NCBI RefSeq assembly: GCF_943734655.1
Contig: NC_071355.1
Location: 242,133,183-242,197,182 of the forward strand
DNA: 64,000 nucleotides
Direction: 5' to 3'
Origin: Sabethes cyaneus
Taxonomy: Eukaryota; Arthropoda; Insecta; Diptera; Culicidae
The position numbers and the translations under genes are program-made. Below the pieces are notes generated by a model. It saw only the letters and a list, made by a program, of their open reading frames with translations. It did not search any database and was not told the DNA's origin. Shown in pieces: positions 12,762 through 23,689 of the stretch. How positions within the stretch are numbered: the stretch's first letter is position 1; every line of letters begins with the position of its first letter.

Positions 12762-13295
12762 CGACCCGAGCAAGGATTGACAACAAAAGTATATCAAAAT
12801 TATTACATATTCTGCTGTTGATATCAAATAGAAAACATGTTTTGTTACCAACTCAAAATGGCACTTATGATGTATCAGACTTTGCTATCATTTTGCTTTC
12901 ATTTTTATTGAAAGAAAATGTGTTGGTAGATTCTATATATGATGTAAATAAACCCTAAATATTTAAATCAATCTATTCTCACTTAATTTTTTTTCTAGTA
13001 AAATGGTTGGTTCAAATTATATGATGATAGCAAAATGATGATGATATGATAGTAAAATGATAACTAATTCTGTTTTCCTATTAATATTGTGTAACAGCAA
13101 GATTAGTATTCCGTTTGATATTTTTGATAGCAAAAGTAGTATTCAATTTAATTTCACGGCGTGGAATTTTTGCAATCAATTTTGATATTTTAACCGCTAA
13201 GTCGACCAAAATGAAATCACTCCGAGTATTCAAAATCCGTTACATCAAGATATCAAATTTTGTTTTCAATTTGCTCTAAAACCCTGCTCGGGGAG
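12762..13295. mobile_element. MITE-like inverted-repeat element
   Basis: The left end CGACCCGAGCAAGGATTGA and the reverse complement of the right end, CTCCCCGAGCAGGGTTTTAGA, are similar, and both are followed inward by an AACAAAA/AATTTTG-rich segment. The roughly 530-bp interior is AT-rich, with repeated ATGATAGCAAAATGAT-like words and no open frame. No clear target duplication could be fixed, so the superfamily is undetermined. Confidence 0.5.
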
Positions 13296-13299
13296 GCAG

Positions 13300-13984
13300 T
13301 ATAAAAAAGCCGTTTTCGATAGATAACCTGTACTGTACAGCCGAAAATCCTGAATGCAAAAAGTTAACGTTTTATCGGAAACCCAGCGGAGGAGAAAAGA
13401 TATCATTCATTGAGTTTCCATTACGTCTTCCAAACTAGCTGCTTACCGCCCAGTAGTATCCGGGAAACAACCTTCAGTTTATAATAGGACTAATAGGACC
13501 GCTGTCCTATTACGTTACAGAAATCGAGGATTGTTCTTATTACTAAGCCTTTCCCCAGGTTGAAGACATTTTACCATTTCGATCCCATTTTATCAGCAAT
13601 TAACAAATCGTTTTCACAACGCAATACATTCTGATTTCACTACTCTTCCAATGAAATGGCAGCATGCTTTATGTTGCAACCGAACACTAGGGCTGTAGCG
13701 CACTTCCCCAACATTCCCCCGCCCAAGATATCAAATTGGTTTGGGCTTAATCGTCGTCCGTAAAAAAAACTTCGCTCTACTGGAACGGGGTAGTTTTCCA
13801 ACCAATCACGAAGCAAGGGTTTCCAGTTGGATAATTCTTTATTATTTTCTAATTTTTTAATAGTGCACACTTAAGAAACAATAGCTTTCTTTATTGGGGT
13901 GGACGCGTAGAAGATTTTCCAATAGATTGGGGCAAAATGTTGAAAATCGATGAGGAATCGAACGTAGTCTTACGTCTAAAACTA
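13300..13984. other. no gene recognised
   Basis: A minus-strand frame of 76 codons (13,640-13,870) has no recognisable motif and no repeat relation to the rest of the window. I regard it as a chance open frame. Confidence 0.4.
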
Positions 13985-14160
13985 ATCAAATGTGAGCTTA
14001 AATTAACTGAAAACAAAACGTAAATTGTATAAAAATGACATGAAAATAATAAAAATGCAGATAAAATGAAAAGAACTAGGAAAAAATCAATGGAAAAGGG
14101 AATGAAAATGAGTTACAAATAAACCGCAAGTTAAGTAAATAAAACTCAAACTCTAACTAA
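13985..14160 (+). repeat. short family b minisatellite patch
   Basis: A-rich degenerate units (ATGAAAATAAT, GAAAATGAGTT, AATAAACCGCA) with about 11-bp spacing, as in the longer b arrays. Confidence 0.5.
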
Positions 14161-17100
14161 ATAGTAGCAGAAATGAATTGGTAACTGACTCAAGCTTTAA
14201 CTGATGTCGATTATTGTTACAAACATCACAAAGAAATATAATGAGAATGTTTCGTGTGTTGTTCGCAGGTTTACAACTCAACAGTTTAAAAGTTTTGTAG
14301 TCGTTTTTAAACCGTTTACGTTTGGTTTTATTAACTAGTCTACGCCGTTGATTGAACAGTGTGCTAAAATCGAGAACTTTCTTTTTTATCTATGTTTTGC
14401 CTGATATAAGGATGCACCTGTTAGCAATCAAGACGTATAAAGTTTTTCTACCTTATTTATCTTTCGTATATTCCATTGTTGTTCTGTGCTTGTTGAAGCA
14501 TTAATTGGATATCAAAACTTTACTATGTTTGTTTTGCAAAAGTGTTTTCTGTGAAAGGAAATGTTCAATTATTTTAAGTACATAAAACCCTCAGGCAGCT
14601 CATTTTACAGCGTAACTTCTGTACTTTACTTTGGGTTTGATTCTGTTTCCGCCACCGAGTGCTTGTAACTATTTGAGTACCTGAAAGTACCGATCGATAC
14701 TGCTGGAAACGCCTTTGCCGCGCGCCGTTTAAGGATGACTTTGGCGCACTTTTTATTCTAATACGCCCTTATGAATCACTAGTAAAGCAAAAATTTACAA
14801 TAGAAAACTGGCCATGTATTTAATACTCTAACCATTATTTTGCTAGTGATTTAATATAAAACTTAAAAAAAAAACATTTTACAACAGCAGATGCTAAAAA
14901 GAAGCAAGACTGCGTACGCGTTTATTTCGCTGGCTGTTGTCAATCACTGATTTGAATGCAAATCGTTCAATTTCAAGACAGCCCCATGAGCTATCAATCG
15001 GAAATGAATTAGATGGAATCAGAGGTAGATTTACTTTAGAGCAGTTTCATGCAACAACAAGCGGACAATGATTCGGATAATTTATTACCAGTTGGAAATC
15101 ATCACAATAAAAGGTCGAACGATGTGTGACCATTATTCAACACTTAGAATCTATACCCTAGGACAGAAAAAAACGAGCATAAAACCTGAGCCAGCCGACT
15201 GTATCACATGCCATCAAGCTCTCTACCCCACAGCTGGATTAGAACAGGGGGTTTGTTGCTGCTGCCGCAGCAGCAAGTATCAGTACAAAGTGTCAATTAC
15301 GAACGGAACATCGGCCGGGGCGCAGTTTATTGCTTTTCTCGTTGACGGAATTAATGGCATCTTGCGTTCGCTATGGCTTCCCTTAGCGATGAACTGACAT
15401 TGTCAACGAACGAACCGAACGAACGGTTCGAATCGCCGAGTTGATTCCATTTTACTGCCCGCGCGCGGTGTTTCCGTTCCACGTTCGAGACCCGTCGCGC
15501 CGCACCGGCCCAGCAAATCATTTTTACGATTCAGCAAATTTTATTGCTTTTCAAGACCGAAACTCTTCTTGGTTTCGAGAAAATACTTGCATTAAATTTA
15601 CACTGTTGGTTGTTGCCATGCAGATTGCGTGCGGTTCAGTGGCAGTCGGTTCATTCCACCTATCGCGTGCGATGAGGATGATGAAGATGCTGCAGCCACT
15701 CTCGGAATTGTGAATTTAAATTTGAAACTCCAAAAAACGAGAGACAAACGGTTGCCATTTCAATTCGATACGCACGGCAACAAACTGCAAATATCATCCG
15801 GCGACGCGGCGGAAAAACGGCTCAATTGCACTCGAAAAACTGGCTCAAGATCATCCATCATAACCGCGCAGCATCCGGCGGACGGCATTTGTCTATTCCT
15901 CCTGCCTGTCTTGTACGAGGCGGGCGGGACCGGGAATGTGCTGCGCATCAGTTGTATTTATATTTTCGGTCGCTGTTGCTGGCTGGTTGGCTGGCTGCTC
16001 CAGCTTGGGTCGGAAAATGTACTGTATTTTGTATTATAATTTTTTTTGCCAAACCGACGGCAACAACAGTACGATGGATGGGTAAATATAAAAGCAATTA
16101 GACGCAACGAAACGAACCAACGAGTCAGTTTTGTACTTGTAGTTCAAGTGTACTCGGGCTGTCTTGTTTGTTGCAGGCACTTGACCGAAGGGCAGCTCGG
16201 AATGCCATTGTTTCCGGGAATTTTACCAGCTCAATTGCGTTTCTTTTCTTTGAGATACAAATTTATACACTTACAAATGGCTTATTACCATTATTTTTTT
16301 TTTACTTCTGAAGGAAAAACAATTTTAAACGATTTTCCATTGCTGTGTCGACAGAAATCAGACTGCTCTATTCGCAGTAGTTCCACGGCAAGGATGAAAC
16401 TTATTAGCATGTTACCATAATTGGGAATTTAAATGGCCATTCAAGTGGAGCTGGTTCCACACATATCGACTGAACTGCCAACCAGCCCCAGCCAGCCAGC
16501 CAACTAGTAGGAGGAATGTTTCCACCGTGAAGTTTACGGAGACACGACATACCAGAAGCAGCAGCAGCAGCAGTCCGCAACACGGCAGGATTTATGATAG
16601 CACAATTACTGAAATATAAATTTCTTCCACTACAGTGCGTCCCTGAGGCTACGAGGCAGACAGGGCTGTAGAGCGGCGCCGAACATGCGTATATTAAAAT
16701 AATGCAATTCACAACCCACTGTCGTTAGATGAAGGATTGTCGGCAATTATACGGCTCTGTTACTGCAGTGTGTAAAGCCGCAGTCTGATTGGTACTACAA
16801 GGGCATTAACTCGCTTATAGCTTAAACATTAATTAACGGTAGCATTATTACTTCTTGGGATTCGTTTCGACGCAATTAAAATCCGGTGCTTTTTGCACCT
16901 GTGGACGGCTTTGGTTTGGGTTGAGAATTTTCGCATTCCTTTTGGCGCAATGTGACTGACGCAGAAGGTGACTGCATGCAAGCCTGTCATACCGAAGCAG
17001 CAACATTTTTGTTTAGTAGAATTCTGTGTTTTGATCGAATGACAAGAACTCATGTTATGGTAAGGATTTTAAATATTGTCTTGAATGTTTCGCATTTCCA

Positions 17101-17195
17101 TTTGGACAATTGTCGTTGCTTTCTGACTCCCTATAAAGACTACATATTACTTTTCAAATTCATAACTGCTTTCATTCTACTTCAAGTTTATTATA
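14161..17195. other. no gene recognised; GC-richer unique DNA
   Basis: This 3-kb stretch is largely free of the window's repeat families. 15,240-16,080 and 16,440-16,700 are GC-richer, with CAG/CTG runs (for example GCAGCAGCAGCAGCAG at about 16,557) and GCCAGCCAGCCAG runs. Several overlapping frames of 90-136 codons exist on both strands, but none has a recognisable domain and none clearly prevails. It could contain regulatory DNA or untranslated exons of a host gene. Confidence 0.35.
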
Positions 17196-17221
17196 TTTGA
17201 TTTTTGGTCGTTTTCGGCTGA

Positions 17222-17470
17222 GAGAGAGAGAGACTAATAGGAGAAACAAGGGAAACGAGAAATGGAGTTCAAAAGGGTCAATAAACAGAAAAATATGACA
17301 GAAAAAACGAATAAAATTAAAACAGAAGAGAAAAAGGCGGAAACTGGGAGACAAACAGAGAAAAGCCGAGAAGAAAGAGAAAATGGGAGCTACAGAATAG
17401 AATAAATATGATAGTAAAGACGGAAAAACGGGGTACCAGCAAGAGGAAAAACGGAATAGCATAGGAAAAC
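17222..17470 (+). repeat. 11-bp minisatellite, family c (GAAAAACGGGA-like)
   Basis: Purine-rich degenerate units such as GGAAACGAGAA and AGAAAAAGGCG follow a short GAGAGAGAGA run. Spacing is about 11 bp where it can be counted. Family c differs from a and b in its CGGGA core. Confidence 0.65.
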
Positions 17471-17520
17471 CTTGGGTATAAAAGTTTTTAAGAGTTGACG
17501 CTTCTCTATCGACACAAATT

Positions 17521-17655
17521 ACGCAGCCGGTTATTAGAGCACAGACCAGTTACGGGGTTAGTGGAACGATCCTACTTGACTCCAGAAGCACCGTCCAGTC
17601 GAAATTAGAACATACGACTGGCTTGTTAGATCAGTATCGTAGCTCGAAGCTAACT
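17521..17655 (+). repeat. dispersed element, plus-strand copy
   Basis: Starting at CGCAGCCGGTTATTAGAGC, about 130 bp match the reverse complement of 23,690-23,815 (shared words include CCGGTTATTAGAG, TTACGGGG, GATCCTA and CCAGTCGAA). A shorter third copy is seen at about 52,248-52,300 (CTATTAGAGTACAGGACAAT). It lies between two family c arrays. Size suggests a SINE or small MITE, but no pol III boxes were found. Confidence 0.6.
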
Positions 17656-18015
17656 GGGAGGAATAAAAACGAAACAAACGAAGACGAAAAACGAGTAGAA
17701 AGAGAGATCAAAAGAGCTAGAAAAAGACGAAAACTGAAAAAGACAAGAAACGAGAAGGAAAATAACAAAAAATGAGTGAAAACATGCGAAAAACAGGACT
17801 GAAAATAAGAGTAAATGGAACAGAAAACAAAGAAAAACTGAACAATAAAACAGGAAATACGGAACAGAAAAAATGCAAATGAAAAAAAGAAGATAAGGGT
17901 GAAAATAAAAAAACGGGACAGAAAAACAAACAAAAAAACAGCATAAAAAGTAGAAAACGGGACTGGACAGGCGAAAACCCGGAACAGAAAAGTAGTAAAC
18001 ATATGAGAATATAAG
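17656..18015 (+). repeat. 11-bp minisatellite, family c
   Basis: Consecutive 11-bp units can be read around 17,910-17,990 (AAAACGGGACA, GAAAAACAAAC, AAAACGGGACT, AACCCGGAACA, GAAAAGTAGTA). The array is followed by the flank TTTCGTGTCCATGTCCGATT, which also follows the family c array ending near 21,970. Minus-strand Phe/Leu/Ser-rich open frames here are translation artefacts of the array. Confidence 0.8.
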
Positions 18016-18127
18016 ACGAGAAGTAACACTTTGCGTCTAATTTCGTGTCCATGTCCGATTTGAAGTAAAACCGCACCCGCTCATGAATTCAATCCGAGAC
18101 TTGCCGTGCGAACGTCGGCAACGTACT

Positions 18128-18192
18128 GCTTTGCTTCTATCACACTGACCGAGTAGATAACAGTCTATCTGCTCGGTAATAGAAGCAAAGAG
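18128..18192. repeat. interrupted hairpin
   Basis: TTTGCTTCTAT (18,130-18,140) pairs with ATAGAAGCAAA (18,179-18,189), and inside it ACCGAGTAGATA (18,148-18,159) pairs almost fully with TATCTGCTCGGT (18,166-18,177). A diverged similar arrangement, TTTGCTTCTACCAC with GTGGTAGGAGC, lies at about 22,535-22,585. Confidence 0.7.
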
Positions 18193-18227
18193 CAGTCACA
18201 CAAATAATATCGTTGCATGAAGAAGTG

Positions 18228-19730
18228 CACTATGGGCCAGAAATTAAAATTTCGAGACAAAAATATTAGCGGTTAAACAGCATGTCTCAGCACAATATGG
18301 TCTTCGGCAACTTTTTGAATAAAAAATTGATGCATATTTTGAAGGGGTCGTCCAATATTTAAGCGTTACTTAAACAACAACTTAAGTAATAACTTTTTGA
18401 GTAAACTTTTTTTAACCTTTTTGGTTTCAAAATATTAAAGATAAATCAATTTCAAGTAATTTTTGTGAAGATATCAAACTTCTACCTTTTACCCATTTTC
18501 AGCAATAGACCTTTGTTTATAAACGACCCCTCAAATCACATTTCTTCTTGTAACATGTTTATTTCAACAGATAGCTCAATGTGACGTTCTAGAAAATATT
18601 TTGCAGATTAAAGAGGAATATTTTTGCTGAAAACTGTTTTGCTTTATATGCATTAATTAATAAGATATAACTGATTTTAGGTTAAAAACCGTCTGATGAA
18701 AAATCCGAATATCTTAGCCATCTGCAAGTATCTGCAATTAGTTTGCATACCAATTTGTAGGGAATTATCAAAGCTATCTACCTAAATGTGTATTTCAGAG
18801 AATACCTGGGAATACCATGGCTGGGAATACCTGGGAATAGTGCGGATTTTTTTCATACATTTTATAACTTAATAAATATGCGTCCTAGCGTCAAACAGTC
18901 TTCACAGAAAATATGTATTCCAAAGTACTAAATAACTTTGTAGAACATTTGTAAGCAATAAAATAATCGTGTGCAAAGTTATTGAGTGTAATTGGTTTTT
19001 AAATGCTCTTTTTTAACACATCATTATATTTCGTAACCGGTAAGAGATAGATAGTTACTTTATTCAGCAAAGTTGCTTATTTTGGTATTTTCTGCAACTT
19101 TTGGAGAAAAAAACTTTTTTTAAAAATTATTTAAGAAAACAAAAGTTTGTATCACCCTAATAGGTGAATTCATGGTCACCCTAATAGTGCAGGAAGATGC
19201 GCTATATTTTATTATTTTACTTCTCCGAATACACCACCCTTGAAAAAATACACATTTTTCATCAAACGGTTTTTAGCTTAAAAATAGTTATATCTTATTA
19301 ATTAATGCAGAAAAAGCGAAACAGTCTCCAGCAAAAACATTCCTCTTTAATGTGCAAAATGTTGTCTAGAACCTCACATTGAGCTGTCTGTTGAAATAAA
19401 CATGTTACAAGAAGAAATGTGATTTTAGGGGTCGTTTATAAACAAAGGTCTATTGCTGAAAATGGGTAATAGGTAGAAGTTTGATATCTTCAGAAAAAAT
19501 ACTTGAAATTGGTTTATCTTTAATATTCTGAAACCAAAAAGGCGAAAAAAAATTTACTCAAAAAGTTATTACTTAAATTGTTGTTAAAGTAACACGTAAA
19601 TATTGGACGACCCCTTCAAAAGATGCATCATTTCTTCATTCAAAAAGTTGCCGAAGACTACATTGAGCTGAGACACGCCGTTTAACCGCAAATATATTTG
19701 TCCCGAAATTTCAATTTCTGGCCCATAGTG
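18228..19730. mobile_element. 1.5-kb element with about 490-bp terminal inverted repeats
   Basis: The left end CACTATGGGCCAGAAATT (18,228) reappears as its reverse complement ending at 19,730. Inverted similarity continues inward for about 480-490 bp on each side (18,228-18,712 and 19,245-19,730), with scattered substitutions and small indels. The bases AAGTG directly flank both ends, giving a possible 5-bp target duplication. The 530-bp centre is AT-rich, without an open frame, so the copy is non-autonomous. Part of the centre (about 18,990-19,165) resembles the reverse complement of 28,450-28,640, inside the pogo-like MITE. Superfamily unassigned. Confidence 0.8.
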
Positions 19731-19869
19731 AAGTGTGTGACGCATATATGGGAAGTGATAGAATTGGGAGAATAAAACAAAATTAGGTAATAGACTATCT
19801 AATATAGCTGGCGGTGGTAATTTCGTTAGTAAAACACTCGTAGCCAATCGAAAAATCCTGGGAGCGAAC

Positions 19870-19990
19870 TCCACCTGCCATCACCCCAGTATATTTTTGG
19901 TCTATATCAAAATTTTCCAGTTCATCCAATTAATAATTTTTGGTTTAATTTCCAGTTCAAATTCAATTCTAATTGTATGCCCAATTCAAT
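19870..19990 (+). repeat. SINE-tail-like sequence and 12-bp repeat patch
   Basis: TATTTTTGGTCTATATCAAA here matches the tail of the SINE-like fragment at 3,018. It is followed by degenerate TTCAAATTCAAT/AAGTCCAATTT-like words at about 12-bp spacing, the same kind of array (family d) seen at 22,025 and 27,600. Confidence 0.5.
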
Positions 19991-20019
19991 TATCAACATC
20001 GATTTCAAATACACAAATA

Positions 20020-20835
20020 CGTAGAAAATACATAAACTTAAAAATACCAAAAAAGTGGAAATGAGAAAAACGGGACAGAAAAGAAGGCAAAATTAGACAA
20101 GCAAAATGGACGAGGACGATGGGAAAACCCATAAAGAAAATGAAAATAAACTGAACTGGACAAAGGGAAAAACGGAAAAAAGGAAAATCGTGAGGGTAAA
20201 ACAATAAAAACTGACCTAAAAATCGGAAAAGCGACAGAAAAAACACAACTGAATGGAAGGGAAAACGGGACATAAAAAACAAGTATAGTGGAAATGAAGA
20301 AAACGGAAGAAACGAAAAAACCAGGAGGCTCGATGAAGAACAGAGTAGGGAAAGTAGGGTAAAGTATTAAGAAAATGAGGATAAACTGGGCCGTAAAAGA
20401 GAGAAAACGAGACAAAAAAGGAAGAAAAAAAAGCAGAAAATACGGGAGCAGCAAATTGGAGCAACGAGAACACAAGAAGACGAAAAATGGAAGAGAAAAA
20501 GAATAAAACAGAAAAGAAACATCAAAAAGGAACAGGACCAAATAAAGAGGAAGAACGTAACAGGTGGAAACGAAAAACGGAATAGAAAGCTAGATAAAAA
20601 GCGAAAACAGACAAAACCCGAGATTGGAAAAAAGTCTACACAGAAAATCGCAACAGGAAAAAGAAAACGGACCTGAAAATAAGGATAAACTGAACAAACG
20701 GAACAGGAAAAGAAGAGAAAAGGAACAGAGAATGAGGAAACAGCGGGCAGAAAAAAAGGAAAAACGAGACAAAAAAGCAATATGGAACAAGAGAAACCAA
20801 AAAGTACACAAAGAACAGCGAGTTCTCCGAGCCGC
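20020..20835 (+). repeat. 11-bp minisatellite, family c
   Basis: Units such as GAAAAACGGGA, CAGAAAAGAAG, GCAAAATTAGA and GAAAATAAACT run at 11 bp for roughly 800 bp. The long minus-strand frames rich in Phe, Leu, Ser, Val and Cys (for example 20,038-20,541 and 20,367-20,882) look like membrane proteins but are artefacts of this purine-rich array. Confidence 0.85.
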
Positions 20836-21365
20836 GAAACACTAGTTAAAATACTAAGCTGATTTAAAATAGTTTTAAGCATAAATTTAATAGTTTGCTA
20901 TAGTTAAAACTTAAATTAAATAGTAAAATCTGAACTAAAATTTATTATCAAGCTGTAACTATTAATGCTATATTATCTAAAATAGAATCTAACCTAAAAA
21001 TATTTTCTACGATCAGCGCATTGTGCAATAAGCACCGAAAATTTAATTTACACGATTTGTCAAAAGGAAAAACCGATTTATGTAAATTGTCTTAAACTAA
21101 TTCTAGGAAAAATATCTAAAATTTGATTAAAATTGCAGCTAAAAGCTGTACTACCATCACAAAGCTTAAACCCGGTGATTTATGTACTACTCGAAAGAAA
21201 TCGTTTTAACAAATTTCACGCACTCAATCAAGCTTTCACCAACGCAACGTTTTCTGCTGCGTCGTTTTCGTTCGATCACCGTTCTTCGTTTGACATATGG
21301 CCAAGATGTCATATCGATTTCAGGTGGCGGGTTTATCGAAAGGCATCGAAAGTGTGAGTACCGCC
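20836..21365. other. no gene recognised
   Basis: The first part (20,840-21,000) is a degenerate TTAAAATAG/CTAAAAT-rich patch. The second (21,130-21,360) has overlapping short frames on both strands without a recognisable domain. Confidence 0.35.
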
Positions 21366-21379
21366 AAGACAGTGCTGCC

Positions 21380-21970
21380 AGAACCAACAGCGAGAGACAG
21401 AAAAAATCCGATAGAGGAAACGAAACGGAGGGAAAAATAACAGGCCAAAACAGTGTATAAAAGAAGAAAGATGGAACAAAAAACAGTAAAAAGGCACAGC
21501 AAAAGAAAAAACGAAAAATAGAAGAAAAAAAAACGAGCAATAAAAAGTAAAACATAAGAGAAAATGATGCAAAATGGGAGATAGAAAAAGAAAACCAGAG
21601 AAGAAAGAGAAAACGGTAGCCAAAAACAGAATAAACAGCAAAATGGAGCAGATGCAGACGAAAAAGGAAAAGAAAGGGAGATCAAAAGAGTCGAAAAGAG
21701 ACATAAACTGGAAACTCGAGTACATGAGTACATAAGAAAAAACAGGACTGGAAATAAGGAAAAATGGGACAGGTAACAAGGAGAAACAGAACAAGGAAAC
21801 AGGAAACACGGGACAGAAAACGGGAAAACGAGAAAATGAACAAATGAGAGCAAATATCAAGAAAACGAAACAGAAAAGGAGAAAAAAGCAAAATAAAAAA
21901 GGGCCTGGAAAAGAGAAAAACCGGAACAGAAAAGAAGTAAAACATGTGAGAGAATAAGACGAAAAATGTC
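21380..21970 (+). repeat. 11-bp minisatellite, family c
   Basis: Purine-rich units such as GAAAAAGAAAA, AAAACGGGACA and GGAAACACGGG recur for about 590 bp and are followed by TTTCGTGTCCATCTCCGATT, nearly identical to the flank after the array ending at 18,015. Minus-strand Phe/Ser-rich frames of up to 177 codons are artefacts. Confidence 0.85.
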
Positions 21971-22019
21971 AATTCCAGTATTAAGGAACAGTTCGTGTCA
22001 AATTTCGTGTCCATCTCCG

Positions 22020-22150
22020 ATTTGAGGTAAACTTCAAGTTCAAATTCAAGTCTAATTTAATGTCATTTGTCAAGTCCAATTTTTTTTCTAATTACTAGTT
22101 CAGTTCCAAACCTAATTTCTAGTTCGATTTCAACTAGATTTTTTAAATCC
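22020..22150 (+). repeat. 12-bp minisatellite, family d
   Basis: Degenerate units of the type TTCAAGTCCAAT and TTCAAGTCTAAT recur at about 12 bp. The array is followed by a flank (about 22,160-22,265, including TTTTTCCAGGCCAAAACAT) that also follows the family d array near 27,910-28,090 (there TTTTTCCGGGCCAGAACAT), so array and flank travel together. Confidence 0.6.
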
Positions 22151-22349
22151 CATTGCACCGGAGGGTCGAGAATTTTCAACCTCATTGACCTGCAATTTTG
22201 TGATAATATCATCCAACGATTACTCCGTTTTTCCAGGCCAAAACATTCTTCTGAAAGCTCGGATTGCTCACCCTTTGTCCATGTCTGGGCATGCTAGTGG
22301 TAAATATATTTACTTTATTCTAGATAACTTCTGTTTGGTTTGTGGTATA

Positions 22350-22429
22350 TTGGGTCGTTCAATGGCAGCCCACACTGTCTTTGTTGATACCCGAGTGTTT
22401 TAGGGAATTAAACTACCGCCGCGCCCTTC
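22350..22429 (-). mobile_element. tRNA-like repeat, inverted copy 1
   Basis: Read on the minus strand this is an 80-bp copy of the sequence at 23,073-23,163: GAAGGGCGCGGCG at one end, TAGTTTAATT near the A-box position, and GAACGACCCA at the other end. It lacks about 14 bp of the B-box region present in the partner. With the partner it brackets about 640 bp. Confidence 0.6.
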
Positions 22430-22672
22430 TATAAAAGGGCCTCATATCTAACTGTGTCTCTCCAGTCTTAACTATTTCATACACGCACACATACGCTTCC
22501 CCGCCGACGGTAATTATGTTTGTATGATTGACCTTTGCTTCTACCACCTATCCTCTCGGTTAACAACTGTAGTGTGGTAGGAGCGAGCGAGCAGTCGGAT
22601 GTCGACCAACAAAGCAAGCGGCATTTTACTTGTCTCTGACTCTATCGCGGGGCTAAAAAATTTAAATATGAG

Positions 22673-23066
22673 ACTACCTGATCAAATGATTCGAACAAAA
22701 ATATCACAGAATTGTAGCTCAAGTTGATATTTCTATCAACGTTTGTTATAAATTTGATAGCAAAATTAGTGACACACAAAATGCTTTACAAAAATTATAG
22801 CTCGTTCTGCTATTTATAACACGTTTTGTTATATTTTGGTTATTAACCAGAACAGAATGCTGGTTTTTGTAACAAATTTTGATAAAAACTAGACCAAATC
22901 GAACATGATTTGATATATTTTTGATATACCCAAAGCGACTTTTGTTATTTTAACTACTAACGAGACCAAGTTTGCAAAAAAAAACGCAAAGAAGGTTTTG
23001 TTATAAAAAATTTGTTATTCATAGCTCATTCTGTTATAAATTTGTTATTTTCATTTGATCGAGTAT
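22673..23066. mobile_element. MITE-like element inside the tRNA-like inverted pair
   Basis: The left end CTACCTGATCAAATGA matches the reverse complement of the right end (GATACTCGATCAAATGA), and both continue with AACAAA/ATCACAGAAT-like sequence toward GTAGCT/GAGCT. The interior repeats TTTGTTATAAATTTG-like words, as do the elements at 12,762 and around 43,020-43,160. No open frame. Confidence 0.5.
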
Positions 23067-23072
23067 CTAACA

Positions 23073-23163
23073 GAAGGGCGCGGCGATAGTTTAATTACCT
23101 AAAACACTTGGATACCAACCGAAAGAGTGTGGGTTGGATTCCCACGTGCCATTGAACGACCCA
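23073..23163 (+). mobile_element. tRNA-like repeat, inverted copy 2
   Basis: The sequence reads like a tRNA-derived head: GGCGCG pairs with CGTGCC as a 6-bp acceptor-like stem; TAGTTTAATTACCTAAAACA sits at the D-arm and A-box position; CTTGGATACCAACCG sits at the anticodon arm; and GTGGG-TTGGATT-CCCAC forms a perfect 5-bp stem with a 7-base loop at the T-arm. The loop has TTGGATT rather than TTCGANT, which argues against a working tRNA. A SINE head is the likelier reading. Confidence 0.55.
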
Positions 23164-23309
23164 GTGTGCGTTTGGCCTCACATCAATCAATTTTTCATTT
23201 TTAAGCATTTCTCACCAAACGGTCCTTCACTTTACAAAAAAAGTTTACGCTGGACCGCGACAGTTTATTTACGACAGACCGCGAAATGAATTATTAGTAC
23301 TGTGCTTTT

Positions 23310-23610
23310 CCTAGCTATTATCTTTTTGTTTCAGTTTGTTTTTAATTCAGATTCAAATAATTTCACATTGATTTTCAGTTCATTTTTAGTTAAATTTCAG
23401 ATTAAATTCTAGATTAGGATTATTTTTCATTTTTCGGCTAAATTTCTCTTAATTTTTATTTATTCATTCAGAAATAAGTCGTTCAGTTCATTTTTAATGC
23501 AATATTATTCCGGTCTGGCTCCATTTTCCAATCTACTTTCATTTAGTTTTTTTATATTTACAGATGATTTTGAATTTATTCGCCGATTGATTTTAATTTA
23601 TTAAAGATTA
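23310..23610 (-). repeat. 11-bp minisatellite, family b, reversed
   Basis: T-rich degenerate units (TTTTCAGTTCA, TTTTTAGTTAA, TTTCAGATTAA) are the reverse complement of the family b consensus. Confidence 0.5.
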
Positions 23611-23689
23611 TCAAAACTCCCGAAAAAATCCTTCCCATCAGTCAAATCGATCGCCAGATTTTTGCCAAACACTGCAATTCGTAGACAGC

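Noticed and set aside
20038..21860. Minus-strand Phe/Leu/Ser/Val/Cys-rich frames of up to 177 codons that look like membrane proteins
   Set aside because: They are the pyrimidine-strand translation of purine-rich 11-bp arrays, with several overlapping frames of equal quality.
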